Counted from the stretch's first letter, positions 33,774 to 43,725 are shown. The stretch: DNA of 64,000 nt from Streptomyces bottropensis ATCC 25435 (GCF_000383595.1 NZ_KB911581.1:3602265-3666264), one strand, 5' to 3'. Made by a program: numbers and translations. Notes: a model not told the origin generated them from the sequence alone.

Positions 33774-35981
33774 TCAGTGCTCCTTGATCTGTTCGCGAAC
33801 CCTGTCGGCCACATGGGAGGGCATCGGCTCGTGCCGTGTGTACCGGCGGCCGAAGCGCGCGGTGCCGTGGGAGAGGGAGCGCAGATCGACGGCGTACCGG
33901 TCGATCTCGATCTCCGGCACCTCCGCGCGGACCAGGGTGCGCCCGCCGCCCGCCTGCTCGGTCCCGACGACCCGGCCGCGCCGCCCGGACAGATCGCTCA
34001 TCACGGGGCCCACGTACGAGTCGCCGACGAGGACCGACACCTCTGCCACCGGCTCCAGGAGGTGGATCTTCGCGTCCGTCGCGGCCTCGCGCAGCGCCAG
34101 CGCGCCCGCCGTCTGGAACGCGGCGTCCGAGGAGTCCACCGAGTGCGCCTTGCCGTCCCGCAGTGTGATCCGCACGTCGATGAGCGGATAGCCGGCCGCG
34201 ACGCCCTTGGCGGCCTGGGCCCGCACCCCCTTCTCGACGGACGGGATGAACTGCCTCGGCACGGCTCCGCCGACCACCTTGTCGACGAACTCGATGCCGG
34301 AGCCGCCGGGCAGCGGCTCCACCTCGATCTCGCAGATCGCGTACTGCCCGTGGCCGCCGGACTGCTTCACGTGCCGGCCGCGCCCGGCCGACCTGTCGGC
34401 GAACGTCTCGCGCAGGGAGACCCGGTGCGGTACGACGTCGACCTGGACGCCGTACCGGCTGCGCAGCCGTTCCAGGGCCACGTCCGCGTGCGCCTCGCCC
34501 AGGCACCACAGGACGACCTGGTGGGTGTCCCGGTTCTGTTCGAGCCGCATGGTCGGGTCCTCGGCGACCAGCCGGGCCAGCCCCTGCGAGAGCTTGTCCT
34601 CGTCGGCCTTGCTGTGCGCCTGGACGGCGAGGGGGAGCAGGGGGTCGGGCATCTCCCACGGTTCCATGAGCAGCGGGTCGTCCTTGGCCGAAAGCGTGTC
34701 CCCGGTCTCCGCGCGGCTCAGCTTCGCGACACAGGCCAGGTCGCCCGCGATGCAGTGCGTGAGCGTCCGCTGCTGCTTGCCGAAGGGCGCGGACAGGGCG
34801 CCGATCCGCTCGTCCGCTTCGTGGAGGGCACGGCCCTCGTGCCCCCGGTCGGCGAGGCCGTGCCCGGACACGTGCACCGTCGCGTCGGGTCGCAGGGTGC
34901 CGGAGAAGACCCGTACCAGCGAGATACGGCCCACGTAGGGGTCGCTGGCGGTCTTGACGACCTCGGCGACCAGCGGTCCGTCGGGGTCGCAGGTCGCCTT
35001 GATCTCGCGGGGCGTGCCCTCGGGGGTGGTGACGGCGGGCGTCTCGCGCTCCAGGGGGGTGGGGAAGCCGCCGGTGATCAGTTCGAGGATCTCGACCGTG
35101 CCGAGGCCCTGTTTCGCGCCGTCGGCGGCGGGGGCGGCGGCCAGCACGGGGTGGAAGACCCCGCGGGCGACGGCCCGTTCCAGGTCGTCGACGAGGGTCG
35201 TGACGTCGATCTCCTCACCGCCGAGATAGCGGTCCATGAGGGTCTCGTCCTCGCTCTCCGCGATGATCCCCTCGATGAGCCGGTTCCGGGCCTCCTCGAT
35301 CGCCGGCAGCTGATCGGGGCCCGGCTCGGACTCCTTGCGCTCGCCGGAGGAGTAGTCGAACAGCTTCTGCGACAGCAGCCCGGTCAGCCCGGTCACGGGG
35401 GCGTGCCCGTCCGGACCCTGCGGGCCGCGCAGCGGCAGATAGAGCGGCAGTACGGCGTCGGGGTCGTCCCCGCCGAACGTCTGCGCGCACGTGCGGGTCA
35501 TCTCCTCGAAGTCCGCCCGCGCGGCCTCCAGGTGCGTCACCACGATCGCCCGGGGCATGCCGACCGCCGCGCACTCCTCCCACACCATGCGGGTCGAGCC
35601 GTCGACGCCGTCCGAGGCCGAGACGACGAAAAGGGCCGCGTCCGCCGCTCGCAGACCGGCCCTGAGTTCCCCGACGAAGTCGGCGTATCCGGGGGTGTCC
35701 AGCAGATTGATCTTGTACCCGCCCCATTCGACGGGGACGAGGGAGAGCTGCACCGAGCGTTGCTGACGGTGCTCGATCTCGTCGTAGTCGGAGACGGTGC
35801 CGCCGTCCTCCACACGGCCCGCCCGGTTCACCGCTCCCGCTGTCAGCGCGAGAGCTTCCACCAGGGTCGTCTTGCCCGAACCGGAGTGGCCGACCAGCAC
35901 CACATTCCGTACGGACGCGGGGTGGTCGGCCGCCGTAGCCCTGCCGGCGGCTCCGGAATGTGGGTTCGCCTTGTCGCCCAT
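33774..35981 (-). CDS. elongation factor G-like protein EF-G2
   Basis: From ATG 35981 the protein has 735 residues and the EF-G domain order. G1 is GHSGSGKTT (~28-36), G3 is DTPGYADF, domain II has FSGTLRPDATVHVSG, domain IV has GGHGQYAICEIEVEPL, and there is a C-terminal domain V. The G4 motif NKxD is replaced by THLE (VVTHLEAARADF), so guanine recognition is altered, as expected for the EF-G2 paralogue rather than canonical FusA. Its role in translation is not established. GGGAGGCAGGACC precedes the start. A longer frame to 36026 is unlikely. Confidence 0.93.
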   Translation of the reverse strand: MGDKANPHSGAAGRATAADHPASVRNVVLVGHSGSGKTTLVEALALTAGAVNRAGRVEDGGTVSDYDEIEHRQQRSVQLSLVPVEWGGYKINLLDTPGYADFVGELRAGLRAADAALFVVSASDGVDGSTRMVWEECAAVGMPRAIVVTHLEAARADFEEMTRTCAQTFGGDDPDAVLPLYLPLRGPQGPDGHAPVTGLTGLLSQKLFDYSSGERKESEPGPDQLPAIEEARNRLIEGIIAESEDETLMDRYLGGEEIDVTTLVDDLERAVARGVFHPVLAAAPAADGAKQGLGTVEILELITGGFPTPLERETPAVTTPEGTPREIKATCDPDGPLVAEVVKTASDPYVGRISLVRVFSGTLRPDATVHVSGHGLADRGHEGRALHEADERIGALSAPFGKQQRTLTHCIAGDLACVAKLSRAETGDTLSAKDDPLLMEPWEMPDPLLPLAVQAHSKADEDKLSQGLARLVAEDPTMRLEQNRDTHQVVLWCLGEAHADVALERLRSRYGVQVDVVPHRVSLRETFADRSAGRGRHVKQSGGHGQYAICEIEVEPLPGGSGIEFVDKVVGGAVPRQFIPSVEKGVRAQAAKGVAAGYPLIDVRITLRDGKAHSVDSSDAAFQTAGALALREAATDAKIHLLEPVAEVSVLVGDSYVGPVMSDLSGRRGRVVGTEQAGGGRTLVRAEVPEIEIDRYAVDLRSLSHGTARFGRRYTRHEPMPSHVADRVREQIKEH

Positions 35982-36262
35982 GGTCCTGCCTCCCGTGCAC
36001 GGTGAGGTCACTGTGGGCGCGGACACGCGGATCCTCCCCGTCAGGGGGACCCTCAGCGGTGTCGACTCCGGTGACGCCCGCGGTGTCTTTCGAGCTTTCC
36101 ACTCGCGTCACCGCGCGTCCATACGAGGGACGGGATCGCTCCCCACGGCCCGGGGACACGGCGGGCTGGTGCCCGACGGTCGTACACGCGCGCGCGTGGC
36201 TACGATGGGCCAGCCGGATGGCCAGCAGGGGCCACGCGGCGACACCGACCCTCGGGAAGGCC

Positions 36263-36958
36263 ATGCTGAACAAGTACGCGCGTGCATTCTTCACGCGTGT
36301 CCTCACACCGTTCGCCGCGTTTCTGATCCGCAGGGGGGTCAGCCCCGACACGGTCACCCTCATCGGAACCGCCGGAGTGATCGCGGGCGCGTTGGTCTTC
36401 TACCCCCGGGGCGAGTTCTTCTGGGGCACGATCGTCATCACGCTCTTCGTCTTCTCGGACCTCGTCGACGGCAACATGGCCCGTCAGATGGGCCGTTCCA
36501 GCCGATGGGGCGCCTTCCTCGACTCCACGCTCGACCGGGTCGCCGACGGCGCGATCTTCGGCGGCTTCGCCCTCTGGTACGCGGGCAAGGGCGACGACCT
36601 CGCGCTGTGCGCCGTGTCGATCTTCTGCCTGGCGAGCGGCCAGGTCGTGTCCTACACCAAGGCACGCGGGGAGTCGATCGGCCTGCCGGTGGCGGTCAAC
36701 GGACTCGTGGAGCGTGCCGAGCGACTGGTGATCTCGCTGGTGGCGGCCGGTCTCTCCGGTCTGCACGCGTTCGGCGTGCCGGGCATCGACGTCCTGCTGC
36801 CGATCGCCCTGTGGATCGTCGCCGTCGGCAGTCTCGTCACCCTGATCCAGCGCGTCGTCACCGTCCGTCGCGAGTCCGCCGAGGCGGAGGCGGAGGCGGC
36901 CGCCGCGACCGCACAGGAGACGCCGGACAGCGCCCGGAACAGCGAGGCGACCCCGTGA
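36263..36958 (+). CDS. pgsA: phosphatidylinositol phosphate synthase (CDP-alcohol phosphotransferase)
   Basis: The 231-residue membrane protein has the complete CDP-alcohol phosphotransferase motif D66-x2-D69-G-x2-A73-R74-x8-G83-x3-D87-x3-D91 (SDLVDGNMARQ to DSTLD). There are six predicted spans. In actinobacteria this enzyme joins CDP-diacylglycerol to inositol 1-phosphate, the first step toward phosphatidylinositol and its mannosides. Its neighbours (acyltransferase and PimA) support that role over PG-phosphate synthesis. The Ala/Glu-rich C-terminal tail is not conserved. The next GTG overlaps its stop (GTGA). GGGA lies about 6 bp before ATG 36263. Confidence 0.93.
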   Translation: MLNKYARAFFTRVLTPFAAFLIRRGVSPDTVTLIGTAGVIAGALVFYPRGEFFWGTIVITLFVFSDLVDGNMARQMGRSSRWGAFLDSTLDRVADGAIFGGFALWYAGKGDDLALCAVSIFCLASGQVVSYTKARGESIGLPVAVNGLVERAERLVISLVAAGLSGLHAFGVPGIDVLLPIALWIVAVGSLVTLIQRVVTVRRESAEAEAEAAAATAQETPDSARNSEATP

Positions 36959-37968
36959 GCGCTCTGCGGGAGCGGGCAACCGACGGGCTCTACGGCCTCG
37001 GCTGGGCCACCGTCAAGAAACTCCCGGAGCCCGTCGCCGTACGCCTCGGCCGGACGATCGCCGACGCCACCTGGAAGCGGCGCGGCCCCCTCGTACGCCG
37101 TCTGGAGGCCAACTACGCGCGCGTGGTGCCGGGCGCGAGCCCCGAACGCCTCGCCGAGCTGTCCCGCGCGGGCATGCGCTCCTATCTGCGCTACTGGATG
37201 GAGTCCTTCCGTCTCCCCGCCTGGAGCGAGGAGCGCATCGGGAGCGGCGTCACCGTCAAGGACCTGCACCTCCTCACCGACGGCCTCGCCGCCGGCCGGG
37301 GTGTCGTCCTCGCGCTGCCGCACCTGGCCAACTGGGACCTCGCCGGCGCCTGGCTCACCACCGAGATCAAGATCCCGTTCACGACCGTCGCCGAGCGGCT
37401 CAAGCCTGAGACGCTCTACGACCGCTTCGTCGCCTACCGCGAGGGCCTCGGCATGGAGGTCCTGCCGCACAACGGCGCCTCCGCCTTCGGCGCCCTCGCA
37501 CGGCGGCTGCGCGACGGCGGCGTGGTCTGCCTGGTCGCCGACCGCGACCTGTCCGCGTCCGGCGTGGAGGTCGACTTCTTCGGCGAGCCCGCCCGGATGC
37601 CCGCCGGACCGGCCCTCCTCGCCCAGCAGACCGGCGCGCTGCTGCTGCCGGTGACCCTCTGGTACGACGACTCGCCCGTGATGCGGGGACGCGTGCACGC
37701 CCCGATCGAGGTACCCGGGACAGGTACCCGCGCCGAGAAGACGTCTGTCATGACACAGGCGCTGGCGGACGCCTTCGCCACCGGCATCGCCGACCACCCG
37801 GAGGACTGGCACATGCTCCAGCGCTTGTGGCTCGCGGACCTGGACCCCGCGAAAAGCCCCGACGGCCCCGGGAGAGCGGCGCCGGATCCCGCGCCGGGTC
37901 CCGCGACCGACCTCGGGCGGGGCGCCGCGCCGGACGTCGAGAGCGGTTCCGGGAAGGGACGCGCGTGA
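36955..37968 (+). CDS. phosphatidylinositol mannoside acyltransferase (PatA/LpxL-like)
   Basis: The 337-residue protein is of the lipid A acyltransferase type, with the catalytic H-x4-D at LPHLANWDLAG (H123, D128), followed by FTTVAERLKP and CLVADRDLSASG. It should add an acyl chain to a mannose of phosphatidylinositol mannosides at the inner face of the membrane. The C-terminus (~290-337) is Pro/Gly/Asp-rich and probably unstructured. GTG 36955 overlaps the pgsA-type stop, and the next gene overlaps its own stop, so all three are coupled. Confidence 0.92.
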   Translation: MSALRERATDGLYGLGWATVKKLPEPVAVRLGRTIADATWKRRGPLVRRLEANYARVVPGASPERLAELSRAGMRSYLRYWMESFRLPAWSEERIGSGVTVKDLHLLTDGLAAGRGVVLALPHLANWDLAGAWLTTEIKIPFTTVAERLKPETLYDRFVAYREGLGMEVLPHNGASAFGALARRLRDGGVVCLVADRDLSASGVEVDFFGEPARMPAGPALLAQQTGALLLPVTLWYDDSPVMRGRVHAPIEVPGTGTRAEKTSVMTQALADAFATGIADHPEDWHMLQRLWLADLDPAKSPDGPGRAAPDPAPGPATDLGRGAAPDVESGSGKGRA

Positions 37969-39125
37969 AGATCGGGATCGTCTGCCCGTACTCCTGGGAC
38001 GTGCCCGGGGGAGTCCAGTTCCACATCCGCGACCTGGCCGACCACCTCATCCGCCTCGGCCACGAGGTCTCGGTCCTCGCCCCCGCCGACGACGACACGC
38101 CGCTACCGCCGTACGTCGTCTCGGCGGGCCGCGCGGTGCCGGTGCCGTACAACGGCTCGGTGGCCCGCCTGAACTTCGGCTTCCTGTCGGCGGCGCGGGT
38201 GCGGCGCTGGCTGCACGAGGGCACGTTCGACGTGATCCACATCCATGAGCCTGCCTCCCCCTCGCTCGGCCTGCTGGCCTGCTGGGCGGCCCAGGGACCG
38301 ATCGTCGCCACCTTCCACACCTCCAACCCGCGCTCCCGGGCGATGATCGCGGCGTACCCGATCCTGCAGCCCGCGCTGGAGAAGATCAGTGCGCGGATCG
38401 CCGTGAGCGAGTACGCCCGCCGCACCCTGGTCGAACACCTGGGCGGCGACGCGGTCGTCATCCCGAACGGCGTCGACGTCGACTTCTTCGCCCGCGCCAA
38501 GCCCAACCCCGACTGGCAGGGCGACACACTCGGCTTCGTCGGTCGCATCGACGAACCCCGCAAGGGCCTGCCGGTGCTGATGAAGGCCCTTCCGAAGATC
38601 CTCGCCGAGCGCCCCCGGACCCGGCTGCTGGTCGCCGGGCGCGGGGACGAGGAGGAGGCGGTGGAGAAGCTGCCCAAGGAACTGCGCTCCCGCGTCGAGT
38701 TCCTCGGGATGGTCAGCGACGAGGACAAGGCCCGCTTCCTGCGCAGCGTCGACGTCTACGTCGCCCCCAACACCGGGGGCGAGAGCTTCGGCATCATCCT
38801 CGTCGAGGCCATGTCCGCCGGAGCCCCCGTCCTCGCCTCCGACCTCGACGCCTTCGCCCAGGTCCTCGACCAGGGCGGTGCGGGCGAGCTGTTCGCCAAC
38901 GAGGACGCGGACGCCCTCGCGACGGCCGCCGTACGCCTGCTCGGCGACCCGGACAGGCGCGCCGAACTCCGCGCCCGTGGCAGCGCGCACGTCCGGCGTT
39001 TCGACTGGTCGACCGTCGGCGCCGACATCCTCGGCGTCTACGAGACGGTCACGGAGGGGGCGGCCTCGGTGGCGGCGGACGAACGGGTGGGGCTGCGGGC
39101 CCGGTTGGGGCTGGCCCGGGACTGA
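37965..39125 (+). CDS. pimA: phosphatidylinositol alpha-mannosyltransferase PimA (GT4)
   Basis: The 386-residue glycosyltransferase has the GT-B fold. Near the N-terminus is SWDVPGGVQFHIRDLADHL, the PimA glycine loop region. In the C-terminal half are GFVGRIDEPRKGLPVLMKAL and the E-x7-E motif ESFGIILVE. It transfers mannose from GDP-mannose to phosphatidylinositol on the cytoplasmic face. GTG 37965 overlaps the acyltransferase stop (GTGA), completing a coupled pgsA-patA-pimA operon. Confidence 0.95.
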   Translation: MKIGIVCPYSWDVPGGVQFHIRDLADHLIRLGHEVSVLAPADDDTPLPPYVVSAGRAVPVPYNGSVARLNFGFLSAARVRRWLHEGTFDVIHIHEPASPSLGLLACWAAQGPIVATFHTSNPRSRAMIAAYPILQPALEKISARIAVSEYARRTLVEHLGGDAVVIPNGVDVDFFARAKPNPDWQGDTLGFVGRIDEPRKGLPVLMKALPKILAERPRTRLLVAGRGDEEEAVEKLPKELRSRVEFLGMVSDEDKARFLRSVDVYVAPNTGGESFGIILVEAMSAGAPVLASDLDAFAQVLDQGGAGELFANEDADALATAAVRLLGDPDRRAELRARGSAHVRRFDWSTVGADILGVYETVTEGAASVAADERVGLRARLGLARD

Positions 39126-39207
39126 GTACGCCGCGGTCGCGGGGGCCCTCGGGCGGCTTTCACCTCGTATGCGGCGTTGATGGGCACCGGTAGTAGCCTT
39201 GCCGCCC

Positions 39208-39753
39208 GTGACTTCCACACTCATCTGGATCGCTGTCGTCCTCTTCGCGATCGGTCTCTATCTGAGCTGGACCGCGGGACGCCTCGACCGACTGCACGCG
39301 CGCATCGACGCCGCCCGCGCCGCGCTCGACGCGCAACTGCTGCGCCGGGCGTCGGTCGCCCAGGAACTGGCCACCTCCGGGGTGCTGGACCCGGCCGCCT
39401 CGATCGTCCTCTACGAGGCGGCCCACGCGGCGCGGCAGGCCGAGGAGGAGCAGCGCGAGGTCGCCGAGAGCGAGCTGAGCCAGGCGTTGCGGGCCGTGCT
39501 CGCGGAGGCGCAGCAGGTGGAGGTGGTGCGGGCGGCGCCGGGCGGGGAGGACGCCGCGAACGAGCTGGCGCAGGCCGTGCGCCGGGTGCCGATGGCCCGG
39601 CGTTTCCACAACGACGCGGTGCGGGCGGCACGTGCGCTGCGGCGGCATCGCACGGTGCGGTGGTTCCGGCTCGCCGGGCACGCCCCGTTCCCGCTCGCCT
39701 TCGAGATGGACGACGAGCCGCCGACGGCGTTGGCCGACCGGCCCACGACCTGA
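39208..39753 (+). CDS. LemA-like/hypothetical membrane-anchored helical protein (181 aa)
   Basis: GTG 39208 gives 181 residues. An N-terminal span (TLIWIAVVLFAIGLYLSWTAG, ~4-24) is followed by long helices rich in Ala/Glu/Arg (LHARIDAARAALDAQLLRRASVAQELA), probably coiled coil. The single span followed by helices, with NDAVRAARALRRHRTVRWFRLAG late in the sequence, resembles LemA-type proteins only loosely. It is the last gene of the PIM stretch and may be co-transcribed with pimA, 82 bp upstream. Function is unknown. Confidence 0.82.
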   Translation: MTSTLIWIAVVLFAIGLYLSWTAGRLDRLHARIDAARAALDAQLLRRASVAQELATSGVLDPAASIVLYEAAHAARQAEEEQREVAESELSQALRAVLAEAQQVEVVRAAPGGEDAANELAQAVRRVPMARRFHNDAVRAARALRRHRTVRWFRLAGHAPFPLAFEMDDEPPTALADRPTT

Positions 39754-39811
39754 CTTCTGGGCGCTGCATGGCTCGGGGGCGCCGGGTTCGTCGGCGGGCG
39801 CGTGTGCGTGA

Positions 39812-39916
39812 GGGCTTCTCGCGCAGCCGCTCGCCCCTGAGAGCAGGGGCTGCGCCCCGTGCTTCCAGGCCCGCAGCGCCTAATTTCAGCGGCGCGGGGA
39901 ACTGCGCGAGAAGCCC
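39812..39916. repeat. long structured intergenic element with REP-like core, upstream of pdxS
   Basis: GGGCTTCTCGCGCAG (39812-39826) pairs perfectly with 39902-39916 (15 bp). Inside is CCCCT-N6-AGGGG (39834-39849). The core GGCGCGGGGAACTGCGCG (~39892-39909) is shared with the element at 22233-22290 and belongs to a motif common in Streptomyces intergenic regions. About 150 bp then remain before pdxS, in which I see no gene. Confidence 0.6.
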
Positions 39917-40060
39917 CACCGGCCCTCGGACGGACGAGTCCCCACCGAAAATGAGCCACCGCCTCCCCATTGGCCCTTGCAGTGGCCTGTTCCCCTCGCG
40001 TTTCCTCGGTGATTGCAGAAACCCTCCTTCCCCGAGCTTCCCCCGAGCGAGGTCAAACCC

Positions 40061-40975
40061 GTGTCCAGCACCCTCTCCCCCTCCGCCCAGACCCCCGAGA
40101 CCGGCACCGCCCGCGTGAAGCGCGGCATGGCCGAGCAGCTCAAGGGCGGTGTGATCATGGACGTCGTCACCCCCGAGCAGGCCAAGATCGCCGAGGACGC
40201 GGGCGCCGTCGCCGTCATGGCCCTGGAGCGGGTCCCCGCCGACATCCGCAAGGACGGCGGCGTGGCCCGGATGTCCGACCCGGACATGATCGAGGGCATC
40301 ATCGAGGCCGTCTCCATCCCGGTCATGGCCAAGTCCCGCATCGGCCACTTCGTCGAGGCCCAGGTCCTGCAGTCCCTCGGCGTGGACTACATCGACGAGT
40401 CCGAGGTCCTCACCCCGGCCGACGAGGTCAACCACAGCGACAAGTTCGCGTTCACGACCCCGTTCGTCTGCGGCGCCACCAACCTGGGCGAGGCCCTGCG
40501 CCGCATCGCCGAGGGCGCCGCGATGATCCGCTCCAAGGGCGAGGCCGGCACCGGCAACGTCGTCGAGGCCGTCCGCCACCTGCGCCAGATCAAGAACGAG
40601 ATCGCCCGCCTGCGCGGCTACGACAACAACGAGCTGTACGCCGCGGCCAAGGAGCTGCGCGCCCCCTACGAGCTGGTCAAGGAGGTCTCCGAGCTGGGTA
40701 AGCTCCCGGTGGTCCTCTTCTCCGCCGGTGGTGTGGCGACCCCCGCCGACGCCGCGCTGATGCGCCAGCTCGGTGCCGAGGGCGTCTTCGTCGGCTCCGG
40801 CATCTTCAAGTCCGGCGACCCGGCCAAGCGCGCCGCCGCCATCGTGAAGGCCACCACCTTCTACGACGACCCGAAGATCATCGCGGACGCCTCCCGCAAC
40901 CTGGGCGAGGCCATGGTCGGCATCAACTGCGACACCCTCCCCGAGGCCGAGCGCTACGCGAACCGGGGCTGGTAA
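40061..40975 (+). CDS. pdxS: pyridoxal 5'-phosphate synthase subunit PdxS
   Basis: The 304-residue protein is a (beta/alpha)8 Pdx[41 protein letters not shown] is followed by [13 protein letters not shown], which holds the substrate-binding Lys, and [14 protein letters not shown], which holds the second Lys. With PdxT it makes PLP directly from ribose or ribulose 5-phosphate, glyceraldehyde 3-phosphate and ammonia. GTG 40061 follows GAGGT by about 8 bp; the longer frame to 40013 lacks such a site. pdxT follows after 6 bp, so the two are co-expressed. Confidence 0.98.
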   Translation: MSSTLSPSAQTPETGTARVKRGMAEQLKGGVIMDVVTPEQAKIAEDAGAVAVMALERVPADIRKDGGVARMSDPDMIEGIIEAVSIPVMAKSRIGHFVEAQVLQSLGVDYIDESEVLTPADEVNHSDKFAFTTPFVCGATNLGEALRRIAEGAAMIRSKGEAGTGNVVEAVRHLRQIKNEIARLRGYDNNELYAAAKELRAPYELVKEVSELGKLPVVLFSAGGVATPADAALMRQLGAEGVFVGSGIFKSGDPAKRAAAIVKATTFYDDPKIIADASRNLGEAMVGINCDTLPEAERYANRGW

Positions 40976-40981
40976 GCACCC

Positions 40982-41590
40982 ATGAGCGACACCCCCGTCA
41001 TAGGCGTCCTGGCCCTCCAGGGCGACGTACGGGAGCACCTCGTCGCCCTGGCCGCGGCCGACGCCGTGGCCAGGGCGGTGCGGCGCCCCGAGGAACTCGC
41101 CGAGGTGGACGGCCTCGTCATCCCCGGCGGCGAGTCCACCACCATCTCCAAGCTGGCCGTGCTCTTCGGTGTGATGGAGCCCCTGCGCGCGCGCGTGCGC
41201 GACGGCCTGCCCGTCTACGGCACCTGCGCCGGACTGATCATGCTCGCCGACAAGATCCTCGACCCGCGCTCCGGCCAGGAGACGATCGGCGGCATCGACA
41301 TGATCGTGCGCCGCAACGCCTTCGGCCGGCAGAACGAGTCCTTCGAGGCGGCGGTCGACGTCAGGGGCGTCGAGGGCGCCCCCGTCGAGGGCGTGTTCAT
41401 CCGGGCCCCCTGGGTCGAGTCCGTGGGCGCCCGGACGGAGGTGCTGGCCGAGCACGAGGGCCACATCGTCGCCGTACGCCAGGGCAACGCCCTCGCCACG
41501 TCGTTCCACCCGGAGCTGACCGGCGATCACCGGCTGCACGCGCTGTTCGTCGAGATGGTGCGCGCGAACAGGGCGGCGGAGTCCTTGTAG
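40982..41590 (+). CDS. pdxT: pyridoxal 5'-phosphate synthase glutaminase subunit PdxT
   Basis: The 202-residue class I amidotransferase has the nucleophile elbow GTCAGLIML (Cys ~82), [12 protein letters not shown], and the His-Glu pair in [10 protein letters not shown]. It hydrolyses glutamine and passes ammonia to PdxS in a 12+12 complex. It begins 6 bp after pdxS. A second reading of the intergenic region shows no separate promoter, so it should share the pdxS message. Confidence 0.97.
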   Translation: MSDTPVIGVLALQGDVREHLVALAAADAVARAVRRPEELAEVDGLVIPGGESTTISKLAVLFGVMEPLRARVRDGLPVYGTCAGLIMLADKILDPRSGQETIGGIDMIVRRNAFGRQNESFEAAVDVRGVEGAPVEGVFIRAPWVESVGARTEVLAEHEGHIVAVRQGNALATSFHPELTGDHRLHALFVEMVRANRAAESL

Positions 41591-41639
41591 GATCTCTGGG
41601 GTTCGTTGCAGAGATGGGTTACGCGAAGGAGACAGGCAG

Positions 41640-42392
41640 ATGTCCGGCCACTCTAAATGGGCTACGACGAAGCACAAGAAGGCCGTGATCGATGCCAAGC
41701 GCGGCAAGCTCTTCGCGAAGCTGATCAAGAACATCGAGGTCGCGGCCCGGATGGGCGGCGTCGACATCGAGGGCAACCCGACTCTGTACGACGCCATCCA
41801 GAAGGCGAAGAAGCAGTCGGTCCCCAACAAGAACATCGACTCCGCGGTCAAGCGCGGTGGCGGCCTCGAGGCCGGCGGCGCCGACTACGAGACGATCATG
41901 TACGAGGGCTACGGACCGAACGGTGTCGCGGTGCTCATCGAGTGCCTCACCGACAACCGCAACCGCGCCGCCTCCGACGTCCGTGTCGCCATGACCCGCA
42001 ACGGCGGCTCGATGGCCGACCCGGGCTCCGTGTCGTACCTCTTCAACCGCAAGGGCGTCGTCATCGTCCCCAAGGGCGAGCTGTCCGAGGACGACGTCCT
42101 GGAGGTCGTGCTCGACGCGGGCGCCGAGGAGGTCAACGACCTGGGCGAGGCGTTCGAGGTGCTCAGCGAGGCCACCGACATGGTCGCGGTCCGCACCTCC
42201 CTCCAGGAAGCCGGGATCGACTACGACTCCGCCGAGGCCAACTTCGTCCCGACCATGCAGGTCGAGCTGGACGAGGAGGGCGCCAGGAAGATCTTCAAGC
42301 TGATCGACGCCCTGGAGGACAGCGACGACGTGCAGAACGTGTTCGCCAACTTCGACGTGAGCGACGACGTCATGGCCAAGGTCGACGCGTAG
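41640..42392 (+). CDS. yebC: YebC/PmpR family protein
   Basis: The 250-residue protein begins with the invariant [13 protein letters not shown] and contains DKNRAASD-like [12 protein letters not shown], then [15 protein letters not shown]. YebC family members act as transcriptional regulators and, in later work, as factors helping ribosomes through proline stretches. The position just before ruvCAB is common in bacteria. AAGGAGACAG precedes the ATG. A perfect hairpin at 42435-42470 separates it from ruvC. Confidence 0.97.
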   Translation: MSGHSKWATTKHKKAVIDAKRGKLFAKLIKNIEVAARMGGVDIEGNPTLYDAIQKAKKQSVPNKNIDSAVKRGGGLEAGGADYETIMYEGYGPNGVAVLIECLTDNRNRAASDVRVAMTRNGGSMADPGSVSYLFNRKGVVIVPKGELSEDDVLEVVLDAGAEEVNDLGEAFEVLSEATDMVAVRTSLQEAGIDYDSAEANFVPTMQVELDEEGARKIFKLIDALEDSDDVQNVFANFDVSDDVMAKVDA

Positions 42393-42434
42393 GTCTCCGC
42401 CAGGAGCCGGACGAACTCCGGGGCCACAGGGCTT

Positions 42435-42470
42435 CGACGGGCCGACGGGACATACCCCGTCGGCCCGTCG
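42435..42470 (+). terminator. hairpin after yebC
   Basis: CGACGGGCCGACGGG (42435-42449) pairs with 42456-42470 over 15 bp with a 6-nt loop. There is no U-tract, a common form in high-GC actinobacteria. Confidence 0.7.
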
Positions 42471-42535
42471 CGCTGTCGGCCGTTGTCAGTGGCACCCGAT
42501 AGCCTGCACAAACAGGTGGTCGATGGGAGGGGCGC

Positions 42536-43123
42536 GTGCGCGTACTGGGGGTGGACCCGGGGCTGACCCGTTGCGGTGTCGGGGTCGTGGAAGGCGTCGC
42601 CGGACGGCCGCTCACCATGCTCGGCGTCGGTGTCGTCCGTACGCCCGCGGACGCGGAGTTGGGGCACCGCCTCGTCGCGATCGAGCAGGGCATCGAGCAG
42701 TGGCTCGACGAGCACCGCCCCGAATGCGTCGCCGTGGAAAGGGTGTTCAGCCAGCACAACGTGCGCACGGTCATGGGCACCGCCCAGGCCAGCGCCGTCG
42801 CCATGCTCTGCGCCGCCCGCCGCGGCATCCCCGTCGCCCTGCACACCCCGAGCGAGGTCAAGGCCGCCGTCACCGGCAGTGGCCGCGCCGACAAGGCCCA
42901 GGTCGGGGCCATGGTCACCCGCCTCCTCCGGCTCGACGCACCCCCGAAGCCCGCGGACGCGGCCGACGCCCTCGCCCTCGCCATCTGCCACATCTGGCGG
43001 GCCCCCGCACACAACCGCCTCCAGCAGGCCGTCGCCCTGCACGCGACCAGGACGCCGAGCGCGTCGAATCCGCCGCGTGCGGCAAAGGCGGCACCGAACG
43101 CACTGAAAGGCCGTACGGCATGA
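42536..43123 (+). CDS. ruvC: Holliday junction resolvase RuvC
   Basis: The 195-residue endonuclease has the RuvC acidic residues: [11 protein letters not shown] at the N-terminus, VERVFSQHN, and [12 protein letters not shown] at the C-terminal end of the fold. It cuts four-way junctions in recombination. The last ~25 residues are an unconserved basic tail. The GTG start is preceded by GGGAGGGGC. Its stop overlaps the ruvA ATG (ATGA), so the two are coupled. Confidence 0.97.
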   Translation: MRVLGVDPGLTRCGVGVVEGVAGRPLTMLGVGVVRTPADAELGHRLVAIEQGIEQWLDEHRPECVAVERVFSQHNVRTVMGTAQASAVAMLCAARRGIPVALHTPSEVKAAVTGSGRADKAQVGAMVTRLLRLDAPPKPADAADALALAICHIWRAPAHNRLQQAVALHATRTPSASNPPRAAKAAPNALKGRTA

Positions 43124-43725
43124 TCGCCTTCGTCAGCGGCACGGTCGCCGCACTCGCCCCCGACACAGCCGTGATCGAGGTGGGCGGGGTCGGCATGGCC
43201 CTGCAGTGCACGCCGAACACCCTGTCCACCCTGCGGCTCGGTCAGCCGGCCAAGCTCGCCACCTCCCTCGTCGTACGGGAGGACTCGCTCACCCTGTACG
43301 GCTTCGTGGACGACGACGAACGCCAGGTCTTCCAGCTGCTGCAGACCGCGAGCGGGGTCGGCCCGCGCCTGGCCCAGGCGATGCTCGGGGTGCACGCCCC
43401 CGACGCACTGCGCCGGGCCGTGGCCACCGGTGACGAGAAGGCGCTGATCGCCGTCCCCGGCATCGGCAGGAAGGGCGCCCAGAAGCTGCTGCTCGAACTG
43501 AAGGACCGCCTCGGCGAGCCCGTCGGCGCCCCCGCGATCGGCGCCCCGGTCACCCAGGGCTGGCGCGACCAGTTGCACGCCGCCCTGATCGGCCTCGGGT
43601 ACGCCACCCGCGAGGCCGACGAGGCCGTGGCGGCCGTCGCCCCCCAGGCCGAGGCCGCCGAAGGCACGCCCCAGGTCGGCCAGTTGCTGAAGGCCGCACT
43701 CCAGACCCTCAACAGAGCGCGCTGA
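43120..43725 (+). CDS. ruvA: Holliday junction branch-migration protein RuvA
   Basis: The 201-residue protein has the N-terminal OB-fold ([25 protein letters not shown]). Two helix-hairpin-helix motifs follow ([16 protein letters not shown] and [21 protein letters not shown]). It ends with the small RuvB-binding domain ([19 protein letters not shown]). It holds the junction while RuvB pumps DNA. It overlaps ruvC and precedes ruvB by 85 bp. Confidence 0.97.
   Translation: MIAFVSGTVAALAPDTAVIEVGGVGMALQCTPNTLSTLRLGQPAKLATSLVVREDSLTLYGFVDDDERQVFQLLQTASGVGPRLAQAMLGVHAPDALRRAVATGDEKALIAVPGIGRKGAQKLLLELKDRLGEPVGAPAIGAPVTQGWRDQLHAALIGLGYATREADEAVAAVAPQAEAAEGTPQVGQLLKAALQTLNRAR

Noticed and set aside
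39221..41851. 876-aa minus-strand open frame over pdxS and pdxT
   Set aside because: The opposite strand carries unmistakable PdxS/PdxT. The minus frame is Gly/Val/Leu-rich with no family pattern.
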